Origin: Clostridiales bacterium
GTDB lineage: Bacteria > Bacillota > Clostridia > Oscillospirales > QAMX01
Direction of reading: 5' to 3'
DNA length: 16,171 nt
NCBI GenBank assembly: GCA_012841675.1
Contig: DUUG01000252.1
Location: forward strand, 1 to 16,171
The notes below the pieces were generated by a model, which saw nothing but the letters and a program-made list of their open reading frames with translations, ran no database searches and was not told the DNA's origin. The position numbers and the translations under genes are program-made. Each line of letters starts with the position of its first letter. The first letter of the stretch is position 1. Shown here one piece after another: positions 1-5,083 of this stretch.

Positions 1-562
1 ACTCAATGCCGTTATGCACCATTTTGACAAAGTGGCCGGCTCCGTCTTCTCCCACATGAGCGCAGCAGGGGTCACCGTCTACATGGGCGGAAATGGCCTC
101 CAACACCGACGCCAGCTGGGCATACGCCTCTTTCGAGCCGCCGGGCATAATGGCCGGGCCGAAGCGGGCGCCTTCCTCGCCGCCGGAAATGCCGGCGCCG
201 ACAAAGTGAATGCCTTTGTCCGCCAGCGCCTTTGTGCGGCGGATGGTATCCTTAAAATAAGAGTTGCCGCCGTCTACGACAATGTCGCCTTCCTCCAGAT
301 ACGGAAGCAGGCTTGCAATGGTCTGGTCCACAGGGTCGCCGGCCTTTACCATAAGAATAATACGCCGGGGCCGCTCTAACATGCCGCAAAACTCGGCAAC
401 GGAATACGCGCCCTTCATATTCCCTTTTGAAAGGGCAAGACATTCGTCGATTTTGGCAGGAGAGCGGTTATAAACCGCCACGGAGAACCCCTTTTCCTCT
501 ATATTCAATGCGAGGTTGCGCCCCATCACCGCGAGGCCCAACACGCCAATGTGCATTTTCAT
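1..562 (-). CDS. gnd: 6-phosphogluconate dehydrogenase, decarboxylating (N-terminal part, cut by window edge)
   Basis: Oxidative decarboxylation of 6-phosphogluconate to ribulose 5-phosphate with NAD(P)+, in the cytosolic pentose phosphate pathway. The reading frame is open from the ATG at 562 to the window edge (187 residues of a family that is usually about 470). Visible signatures are the Rossmann loop GLAVMGRNLALNI (residues 9-21), NRS at 32-34 (cofactor 2'-phosphate region), DGGNS near 97-101, GISGGEEGARFGP at 124-136 and KMVHNGIE at 180-187. K180 and E187 match the catalytic Lys/Glu pair of the family. A second ATG two codons in is possible. A GGAAGGG ribosome site lies within the end of the preceding isomerase gene, whose stop is only 4 bp upstream, so the two genes are almost surely co-transcribed. 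The NAD versus NADP preference cannot be settled from this fragment. Confidence 0.95.
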   Translation of the reverse strand, partial: MKMHIGVLGLAVMGRNLALNIEEKGFSVAVYNRSPAKIDECLALSKGNMKGAYSVAEFCGMLERPRRIILMVKAGDPVDQTIASLLPYLEEGDIVVDGGNSYFKDTIRRTKALADKGIHFVGAGISGGEEGARFGPAIMPGGSKEAYAQLASVLEAISAHVDGDPCCAHVGEDGAGHFVKMVHNGIE

Positions 563-566
563 GTGG

Positions 567-1358
567 TTATTTCCCTTCCGTTTGAATTCCGGCCTTTGCC
601 GCCTCGCCTTTTATGAAAGCAAGCATTTTGGAAAGGCCTTCCTCGTCGTTAATAGCACCCTCGTAGCTGACCCGAGCGTCGTATCCGGCCTGCTTCAGGC
701 CTTTAAAGAACGAAACATAGTCCATTCCGTCGCCCTCTGCCGGCATAATGCGCCCTTTGGGGTTTGCCATATGGGCATGCATCAGAAAATCGCCGCAGGC
801 GGCCACCTCAGGCGTGCTTTCCCCGGCCAGATACAGATGGTAGAAGTCGGACAGAATTCTAAAATGGGAGTGGTTGACATCCGCCACCAAATCCAAACCC
901 TCCATCTGCGTGTTGATGATGTTGGTTTCTCCCGTGTTCAAAGGCTCCAGCGCAATCACAAGCCCATGCTCCTTGGCTTTTTCGCCCAGCAGTCTGCCAA
1001 CGGCGATCAGCTGGTGCCACGCCTTGGCCCGGTCAAACCCGTCGGGCACTCTGCGAGCGCCGCCGGACCCAAACACCACCGGATAAGCACCCAGTGCCGC
1101 CAGCCGCGGAAACACCCCGTCGATATACGCCTCTATGGCGGCCATATCCACCTCGGGCCCCGTCACCTTTAAGTTTCCGGGAAACAAAACGCAAAACGCC
1201 TCGGGCTTAATGGGAAGCGTATCAAAGCGGGCCTTCAACTGGGCAAATTCTTCGTCAGACATTTTGGCAATGTTCACCACATGGCCTTCAATGTAGTCAA
1301 AACCAGCGGCGGCAATTTGATCGGCCTTAGAAAGGTCATAACAAATACCAAATTTCAT
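567..1358 (-). CDS. Sugar phosphate isomerase/epimerase, xylose-isomerase-like TIM barrel
   Basis: A 263-residue protein of the AP-endonuclease-2/xylose-isomerase-like TIM-barrel family, which includes D-tagatose/D-psicose 3-epimerases and hydroxypyruvate isomerases. The four residues that hold the divalent metal in that family are all in place: E138 (IALEPLN), D171 (LSDFYH), H196 (MHAHMANP) and E233 (VSYEG). The frame is open upstream of residue 1, but the ATG at 1358 follows an ideal AAGGAGGGG site and gives the usual N-terminus (MKFGICYDL), so I chose it. It lies 16 bp after ylmH and 4 bp before gnd, which suggests a role in carbohydrate use feeding the pentose phosphate pathway. The actual substrate cannot be read from sequence; a cytosolic ketose 3-epimerase or related isomerase is the best guess. 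Confidence 0.85.
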   Translation of the reverse strand: MKFGICYDLSKADQIAAAGFDYIEGHVVNIAKMSDEEFAQLKARFDTLPIKPEAFCVLFPGNLKVTGPEVDMAAIEAYIDGVFPRLAALGAYPVVFGSGGARRVPDGFDRAKAWHQLIAVGRLLGEKAKEHGLVIALEPLNTGETNIINTQMEGLDLVADVNHSHFRILSDFYHLYLAGESTPEVAACGDFLMHAHMANPKGRIMPAEGDGMDYVSFFKGLKQAGYDARVSYEGAINDEEGLSKMLAFIKGEAAKAGIQTEGK

Positions 1359-1374
1359 TCTTAACCCCTCCTTA

Positions 1375-2154
1375 TTAAAAAAGCGCCAACGTAACAGGCA
1401 ATCGTTCCTTCCTTGTAGGATTTCCCACGCTTTGCAAAACAACACGGCCTTTTCCGCGCACGGACATGACATCTCCCGCCGCCAGCATTTGCTCAGGCCG
1501 GGAAGCCAGCCGGTGGTTTACAAGCACCGTGCCCGATAAAACTATTGTTTTAGCGTCATTTCTGGATAAATTATACGCCGCTGCCAAAACACAGTCAAGC
1601 CGGAGGGAAGCAACCGTCCGAACCACTTCCCTTGCCTCCGTTTTAGGCAGTGCCACTTCGTCCAGCGGCACAAAGGCAATCGAAACGTATTCAGAAGCCA
1701 CCTGAGAAAGATTTTCCGCAAGAAAATCCGCCGCCTTGGCAAGAGCTAACAAGTACGCCCCTTGGGAAAACAAGACAATATCGCCCAAAACCTCACGGGT
1801 AAGCCCCTGTCCCAGCGCAGCCCCCAGGTAATCTCGATGAGTCGGCGCCGCCTTCACCCAGGTTTTCCCCTTCGGAACGATTTCTAGCGCCCGAATGGGA
1901 AACGATTTCTCCTCACGAAGGTGCTCTTCCGCATAGGGAAGAAAGAAAGCCACCTTCCGTTCGGCCTCGTCAAACCCTCCGTCCAGAACAAAAAGCACCC
2001 GCTCCGCCCGAGCGGCAGGTAAAACAAGCTCCTGCTCTGCCGGCGAAAGAAACGAAGAAAAGGTCATACTCCCCGTTTTGGCGCAAAGCCTTGCCTTGTC
2101 TAATAGACGCGCGGAAACAAGCTTTTCTTTCTCGCCCTGCCGGTCTGCCCTCAT
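1375..2154 (-). CDS. ylmH: YlmH-type S4-domain RNA-binding protein
   Basis: A 259-residue protein with the full YlmH layout: an N-terminal segment containing FLSPAEQ (residues 35-41), a central domain with HRDYLGAALGQGLTREVLGDI (about 106-126), and a C-terminal S4 RNA-binding domain (about 183-245; LRLDCVLAAAYNLSRNDA, then VLVNHR). In Bacillus subtilis YlmH binds ribosomes and has been implicated in ribosome-associated quality control, alongside the better-known S4 protein RqcP. The start ATG overlaps the stop of the upstream GtrA-like gene as ATGA, with AGGAAAGG just before it, which suggests translational coupling. In many Firmicutes ylmH sits in the ylmDEFGH-divIVA cell-division cluster; here it is instead between a membrane protein and sugar-metabolism genes. 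Confidence 0.9.
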   Translation of the reverse strand: MRADRQGEKEKLVSARLLDKARLCAKTGSMTFSSFLSPAEQELVLPAARAERVLFVLDGGFDEAERKVAFFLPYAEEHLREEKSFPIRALEIVPKGKTWVKAAPTHRDYLGAALGQGLTREVLGDIVLFSQGAYLLALAKAADFLAENLSQVASEYVSIAFVPLDEVALPKTEAREVVRTVASLRLDCVLAAAYNLSRNDAKTIVLSGTVLVNHRLASRPEQMLAAGDVMSVRGKGRVVLQSVGNPTRKERLPVTLALF

Positions 2155-2615
2155 GGCCTTTCCTCCTCGGACTTTCGAAAGATAAAAAACTTGCTGAAAA
2201 TGTAGTTTAAAACAATGACCACCACCGCCAAAACGGCTTTAACGGCCAGTTCGCCGAAATTGCCCAGAAAAGCCATCCTGTGCAGCCCCAGCCAGTCGAT
2301 CATAACGAAAATCCCCGCTTCTTCAAACAGAAAGGAAACAATTCTTGCGCCAAAAAAAGCGGGAATTTCTTTTTTCAAAACCTCTCTGCTAAAGGAACGG
2401 CTTTCAAACACAAACAGTTTATTCGTAATATAGGCAAAGGATGCGGCGGCCACAAAGGCGACAATATTGGCATAATGGTGCGAACCCTTGCCCCAAAGCC
2501 AAAGCATCCCCTGAAAAACGCCAAAGTTGACTACCGTTACTAAAACGCCAAAGAAAAGATAAAGCATAATTTCCTTCGTTAAAAAACGGCGAGCCAGCTT
2601 TTTCAAAAAGGTCAT
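2151..2615 (-). CDS. GtrA-like four-helix membrane protein
   Basis: A 154-residue integral membrane protein with four predicted helices (about residues 17-41, 46-66, 88-108 and 121-143). It has the two aromatic signatures of the GtrA family: NKLFVFESR after helix 2 and NYIFSKFFIFRK at the end of helix 4. GtrA-like proteins are thought to move or flip polyprenyl-linked sugars used to decorate cell-surface polysaccharides. The frame is open further upstream, through an ATG at 2636 to a TTG at 2648, but only the ATG at 2615 has a ribosome site at normal distance (GGGAAAGGGG, then TTTGT). It is the first gene of the leftward operon and its stop overlaps the ylmH start. No glycosyltransferase neighbour is visible to identify its substrate. 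Confidence 0.85.
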   Translation of the reverse strand: MTFLKKLARRFLTKEIMLYLFFGVLVTVVNFGVFQGMLWLWGKGSHHYANIVAFVAAASFAYITNKLFVFESRSFSREVLKKEIPAFFGARIVSFLFEEAGIFVMIDWLGLHRMAFLGNFGELAVKAVLAVVVIVLNYIFSKFFIFRKSEEERP

Positions 2616-2688
2616 ACAAACCCCTTTCCCTGCCATTTCGGCAGGCAAGCTGTGAAATTTCCACGCTTCTATGCGGATCCTACTGGAT

Positions 2689-2694
2689 ATTTTA
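2689..2694 (-). promoter_or_regulatory. Candidate -10 box for the GtrA-ylmH-isomerase-gnd operon
   Basis: Reading leftward there is a TAAAAT hexamer in an AT-rich stretch about 75 bp before the GtrA start. No convincing -35 box sits at the right distance (the hexamer there reads TGGTTT). The gap between the csp terminator and the operon (2616-2745) holds nothing else recognisable, so an operon promoter should be here, but this assignment is weak. Confidence 0.25.
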
Positions 2695-2745
2695 CCATAA
2701 TTTCGCCGGAAAAACCAGAATTTCCTTTACCAAAAAGACATACGA

Positions 2746-2778
2746 AAAAAGGCACAGTGTCTAGCACTGTGCCTTTTT
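2746..2778 (-). terminator. Intrinsic terminator of the cold-shock gene (bidirectional in form)
   Basis: Perfect inverted repeat: AAAAAGGCACAGTG (2746-2759), a 5-nt loop TCTAG, and CACTGTGCCTTTTT (2765-2778). The stem is 14 bp including A5/T5 ends, so both strands give a hairpin with a U run. It lies 15 bp after the csp stop codon and separates csp from the GtrA operon. Confidence 0.9.
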
Positions 2779-2792
2779 GGAACGCAAGGTTC

Positions 2793-3008
2793 TCACAGAA
2801 CGGGAGTGACGTTTGCTGCGCGCAGCTTGCCGCCGCCTCTGGGATCGGACTCAATATCAAAGGTGACCTTCTGGCCTTCTGCCAGAGACTTGTAGCCTTC
2901 GACCTGAATCGCGGAGAAATGCACGAAAACATCCTCGCCGCCGTTGTCGTTAGAGATAAAGCCAAAGCCCTTCTCTGCGTTGAACCATTTAACTGTTCCT
3001 GTGTTCAT
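2793..3008 (-). CDS. csp: Cold-shock protein, CspA family
   Basis: A 71-residue single cold-shock domain (OB fold) that binds single-stranded RNA and DNA and acts as an RNA chaperone. RNP1 (KGFGFIS) and RNP2 (VFVHFS) are intact, as are the family's MNTGTVKWFNAEKGFGFI start and GYKSLAEGQKVTFDIE. The C-terminal strand reads DPRGGGKLRAANV rather than the common RGPQAANV, so this copy is slightly divergent and a few residues longer than average. The ATG at 3008 follows GGAGGT at proper spacing; the open frame extends upstream only through the leader RNA. It is monocistronic: a strong promoter at 3130-3158, a leader of about 115 nt with a large hairpin, and a terminator at 2746-2778. Confidence 0.97.
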   Translation of the reverse strand: MNTGTVKWFNAEKGFGFISNDNGGEDVFVHFSAIQVEGYKSLAEGQKVTFDIESDPRGGGKLRAANVTPVL

Positions 3009-3045
3009 TGTCGTACCTCCATACATTTTAATACTGCAAATAAAA

Positions 3046-3101
3046 ACTCGCATGCTTCTATAACTCATCAAACGAACAATGACTTATACAAGCATGCGAG
3101 T
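3046..3101 (-). promoter_or_regulatory. Large palindromic hairpin in the csp 5' leader
   Basis: In the leftward transcript 12-nt arms ACTCGCATGCTT and AAGCATGCGAGT (3101-3090 and 3057-3046) pair perfectly. The stem continues after a G-G mismatch with TATAA/TTATA and, after a second G-G mismatch, with TCAT/ATGA, closing on a 10-nt loop. That is 21 pairs in 56 nt. The 3' arm runs straight into TTTTATTT, so it resembles an intrinsic terminator placed before the gene. It starts about 20 nt after the predicted transcription start and ends about 40 nt before the csp ATG. It could be an attenuator, a thermosensing leader or a 5' stabiliser; the function is inferred. Confidence 0.75.
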
Positions 3102-3129
3102 CCGATTTGTACATATTGAATACGTTCTT

Positions 3130-3158
3130 ATCATAACAGACCTACCCGTGTTTGTCAA
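3130..3158 (-). promoter_or_regulatory. Sigma-A promoter of the cold-shock gene
   Basis: Leftward -35 TTGACA (3158-3153), a 17-bp spacer and -10 TATGAT (3135-3130), a near-consensus housekeeping promoter. A/T-rich runs just upstream (about 3165-3190) could act as an UP element. Predicted transcription start is near 3123, giving a leader of about 115 nt. Confidence 0.9.
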
Positions 3159-3210
3159 GCTTTTGTTTCAAATTTTTTTATTCTTTTTTTGACAAATTGC
3201 AACGCTTGCC

Positions 3211-3239
3211 TTGACAGCTATTTTAGCCTATGCTATTCT
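3211..3239 (+). promoter_or_regulatory. Extended -10 promoter of ridA
   Basis: -35 TTGACA (3211-3216), a 17-bp spacer and -10 TATTCT (3234-3239) preceded by TGC, i.e. an extended -10. The -35 boxes of this promoter and of the divergent csp promoter are about 52 bp apart across poly-T/poly-A tracts. Predicted start near 3246, about 57 nt before the ridA ATG. Confidence 0.85.
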
Positions 3240-3302
3240 TTACAAAAAATCCAAAATTTATGTAGAACACATCTGCCAATGATTGGCAAGAAAGGAACAA
3301 GC

Positions 3303-3683
3303 ATGAAACACAGTTTGCAAACTCCCCACGCCCCCGCCGCCATCGGCCCCTACTCCCAAGGCATCTCCGTGTCCGGACAAAGGCTTCTGTTTCTTTCCGG
3401 CCAGCTTCCCATTGACCCTGTAACCGGCGTCATGCCGGAAAATATACAGGATCAAACGAAGCAGGCCCTTTCAAACCTGCAAGCCATACTGCAATCCGCC
3501 GGAGCCGGCCTTTCAAACGTCGTGAAAACCACCGTGTTTTTGAAAGACATGAACGATTTTGCCGCTATGAACGAAGTCTACGCTTCCTTTTTCGAAGCCC
3601 CCTTCCCCGCCCGCGCCTGCGTGGAAGTGGCAAGACTTCCCAAAGACGCCAAGGTAGAAATCGAGGCCGTCGCCGTTTTATAA
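3303..3683 (+). CDS. ridA: RidA family reactive enamine/imine deaminase
   Basis: A 126-residue protein matching the YjgF/YER057c/UK114 (RidA) family along its whole length. RidA hydrolyses reactive enamine/imine intermediates such as 2-aminoacrylate, released by PLP enzymes like threonine/serine dehydratase, and so protects other PLP enzymes. It is a cytosolic trimer. Family residues are present: GPYSQ (15-19, with the active-site Tyr at 17), FLSGQ (30-34), and FPARACVEVARLP (101-113) with the substrate-binding Arg at 104, then a Glu pair at 119/121. The ATG at 3303 with AAAGGA upstream is chosen over an upstream in-frame start at 3189, which would begin before the promoter. It has its own promoter; only a weak 5-bp hairpin (3714-3726) follows it, so some read-through into the next gene is possible. 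Confidence 0.95.
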   Translation: MKHSLQTPHAPAAIGPYSQGISVSGQRLLFLSGQLPIDPVTGVMPENIQDQTKQALSNLQAILQSAGAGLSNVVKTTVFLKDMNDFAAMNEVYASFFEAPFPARACVEVARLPKDAKVEIEAVAVL

Positions 3684-3768
3684 ACCGTTTGAAATTTGCG
3701 AAACTTCCGTTCCGCCCTTTCAGGGCCGCTTCTTATAGAAAAAAGATTCTCATGAAAGGAGAAAAGCC

Positions 3769-3990
3769 ATGCTGGTTTTAGGCATTATATGCATCGTTGG
3801 AGGACTTATCGGCTACTTTTACACCCTACACGAAATGAAATCTCTCGAACATGCTTTTCATATTGTTGGGGATTACCTCGGAGTTACGGACACCCCAACG
3901 CTGGATATTCTGAACAAGGTTTCTATTATTGTTATTGTGCTTGGCGTCATTTTTCTAATTATCGGAATTGTCAAAATGGCAAAAAATTAA
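3769..3990 (+). CDS. Small two-helix membrane protein, function unknown
   Basis: A 73-residue protein I do not recognise. Residues 1-17 (LVLGIICIVGGLIGYFYTL) and 49-70 (KVSIIVIVLGVIFLIIGIVKM) form two strongly hydrophobic helices. Between them is a polar stretch of about 30 residues with several acidic groups and EMKSLEHAF. Both helices carry glycine-rich faces. The start ATG follows GAAAGGAG at ideal spacing, so translation is credible. Its last codons overlap the upstream end of the frame of the next gene, which also encodes a membrane protein, so the two are probably co-translated and may work together. The region is more AT-rich than the flanking metabolic genes. Confidence 0.7.
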   Translation: MLVLGIICIVGGLIGYFYTLHEMKSLEHAFHIVGDYLGVTDTPTLDILNKVSIIVIVLGVIFLIIGIVKMAKN

Positions 3991-4822
3991 AGATGTAAGC
4001 AAGGAGGCCATTTCCCATGGGTTTTCATTACCTCTTAAAACTGTGGAAATCGGCCGTGTCGGCCGAGCCACCTCCTTTCTCTATTTGTATTCGGCGATTA
4101 TTGTATCTTTGTTATCCATCGGCGCCTCTGTGTATGCGCCGGTTTTGTATGAAGAATTCAGCAACAGTGATGACGCTGCTTTGTTTGCAACTATATCTTC
4201 CATCGTTGTGTTAGGTTTGTTTGCTTTAGCCGTGTTGCTGTGGTTGTCTTTTGCGGCAAGCAGAAAATCGTGCATCTCTTTGTTGTGCGATGATACTTGG
4301 ATTCGGTTTCCCCTTGAAAAATATGTGGGGCGCGAGGGATATGCCCTTATGCGGCATATCATAATCCTGCAAATGCCGTACAGAGAAAAGGTCAGCTTAC
4401 CTGACGCAAATTATAACGATTCCATTTTCATAGAAGACGGAGAGCTAATTATAAAAAGCAAAAACATACATCCGAAAGAGCAGAAAGAGGAAAAAACAGT
4501 ACCTTTAAACGACATTACAGACATAGAAGTTTTCAAACGTTCCCGAACGGGTTTCACCGCTGTTGTCGTTTGTTTGTGTGTGATATTTGTTGGTTTAGCT
4601 TTTCTTACAAATAAATTTATTTTTCTGCTAATGGCCATATTGGCGGCTCTGGTAAACTTGATAATCCCTTCAAAGTCATTACGGCTTAAAGTGACTTGCA
4701 ATACGAAATGGTTTTCCTTTCCCATACGAAGTAAACGGGAAGGGGCGGACATTATGCGTTATATCGTGGAACAACAAGCGCATAATGAGCATAAGTTAAA
4801 CGCAAGCCATATAAGTGTTTAA
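3968..4822 (+). CDS. Membrane protein with duplicated '2 TM + soluble motif' unit, function unknown
   Basis: About 284 residues, no recognised family. Two hydrophobic hairpins (about residues 36-59 plus 75-95, and 196-212 plus 214-233) are each followed by a related soluble motif: CDDTWIRFPLEKYVGREGYALMRHI (107-131) and CNTKWFSFPIRSKREGADIMRYI (244-266). That indicates an internal duplication. Between the halves is a charged stretch (about 135-190) likely on the cytoplasmic side. The start is uncertain. The frame reaches back to a TTG at 3968, overlapping the previous gene by 23 bp but with little ribosome site. The excellent AAGGAGG at 4001 points to an ATG at 4017 that is out of frame by one base; a GTG at 4043 is a further option. 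A bidirectional terminator follows at 4882-4920. Confidence 0.7.
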   Translation: MSKWQKIKDVSKEAISHGFSLPLKTVEIGRVGRATSFLYLYSAIIVSLLSIGASVYAPVLYEEFSNSDDAALFATISSIVVLGLFALAVLLWLSFAASRKSCISLLCDDTWIRFPLEKYVGREGYALMRHIIILQMPYREKVSLPDANYNDSIFIEDGELIIKSKNIHPKEQKEEKTVPLNDITDIEVFKRSRTGFTAVVVCLCVIFVGLAFLTNKFIFLLMAILAALVNLIIPSKSLRLKVTCNTKWFSFPIRSKREGADIMRYIVEQQAHNEHKLNASHISV

Positions 4823-4866
4823 AAGGCGCTATGCTGGATGGAACACCATCTATTGAATCAACTTGA

Positions 4867-4975
4867 ATACACTGTTTTCGTAAAGACAAACCGGTCGAAA
4901 TTTTCGACCGGTTTGTCTTTTAGGAAGATTTTGAGAATAGATTCTCTACATCCAAATAGGCTTAAAACAGTGTAT
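4867..4975. repeat. 109-bp element bounded by 12-bp inverted repeats
   Basis: ATACACTGTTTT (4867-4878) and AAAACAGTGTAT (4964-4975) are perfect inverted copies. They enclose the 4882-4920 terminator hairpin and a smaller palindrome (GAGAATAGATTCTC, 4933-4946). A dinucleotide GA flanks each end. This could be a small palindromic mobile or repeat unit, or simply an outer stem around a terminator; a single copy cannot decide. Confidence 0.4.
4882..4920. terminator. Bidirectional intrinsic terminator between convergent genes
   Basis: Perfect 16-bp stem AAAGACAAACCGGTCG (4882-4897) and CGACCGGTTTGTCTTT (4905-4920) around a 7-nt AAATTTT loop. It serves the rightward membrane-protein gene ending at 4822 and the leftward ABC operon ending at 5084. 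The U tract on each side is short (TCTTTTA on the + strand), but the stem is very strong. Confidence 0.8.
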
Positions 4976-5083
4976 GACCGGTATTTCGAAAAACCAAGCC
5001 TTTCTGGCCGCAAGTATTGTAAGGGCAAACGCTTTATTATCTTAACAGCCGGAGCAATCATTCATGCCCGCCAACCGCTGCCC

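Noticed and set aside
516..1172. 218-codon rightward open frame
   Set aside because: Antisense to the TIM-barrel isomerase, which retains all four metal ligands in its own frame; no ribosome site for this one.
3714..3726. GCCCT-TTC-AGGGC hairpin after ridA as a terminator
   Set aside because: Only a 5-bp stem with a 3-nt loop and no U tract; too weak to call.
4017..4214. 65-codon open frame with an excellent ribosome site
   Set aside because: Product is rich in Cys, Leu, Pro and Arg with no coherent fold, and overlaps the membrane protein that shows repeat structure in another frame. A one-base shift is the simpler explanation.
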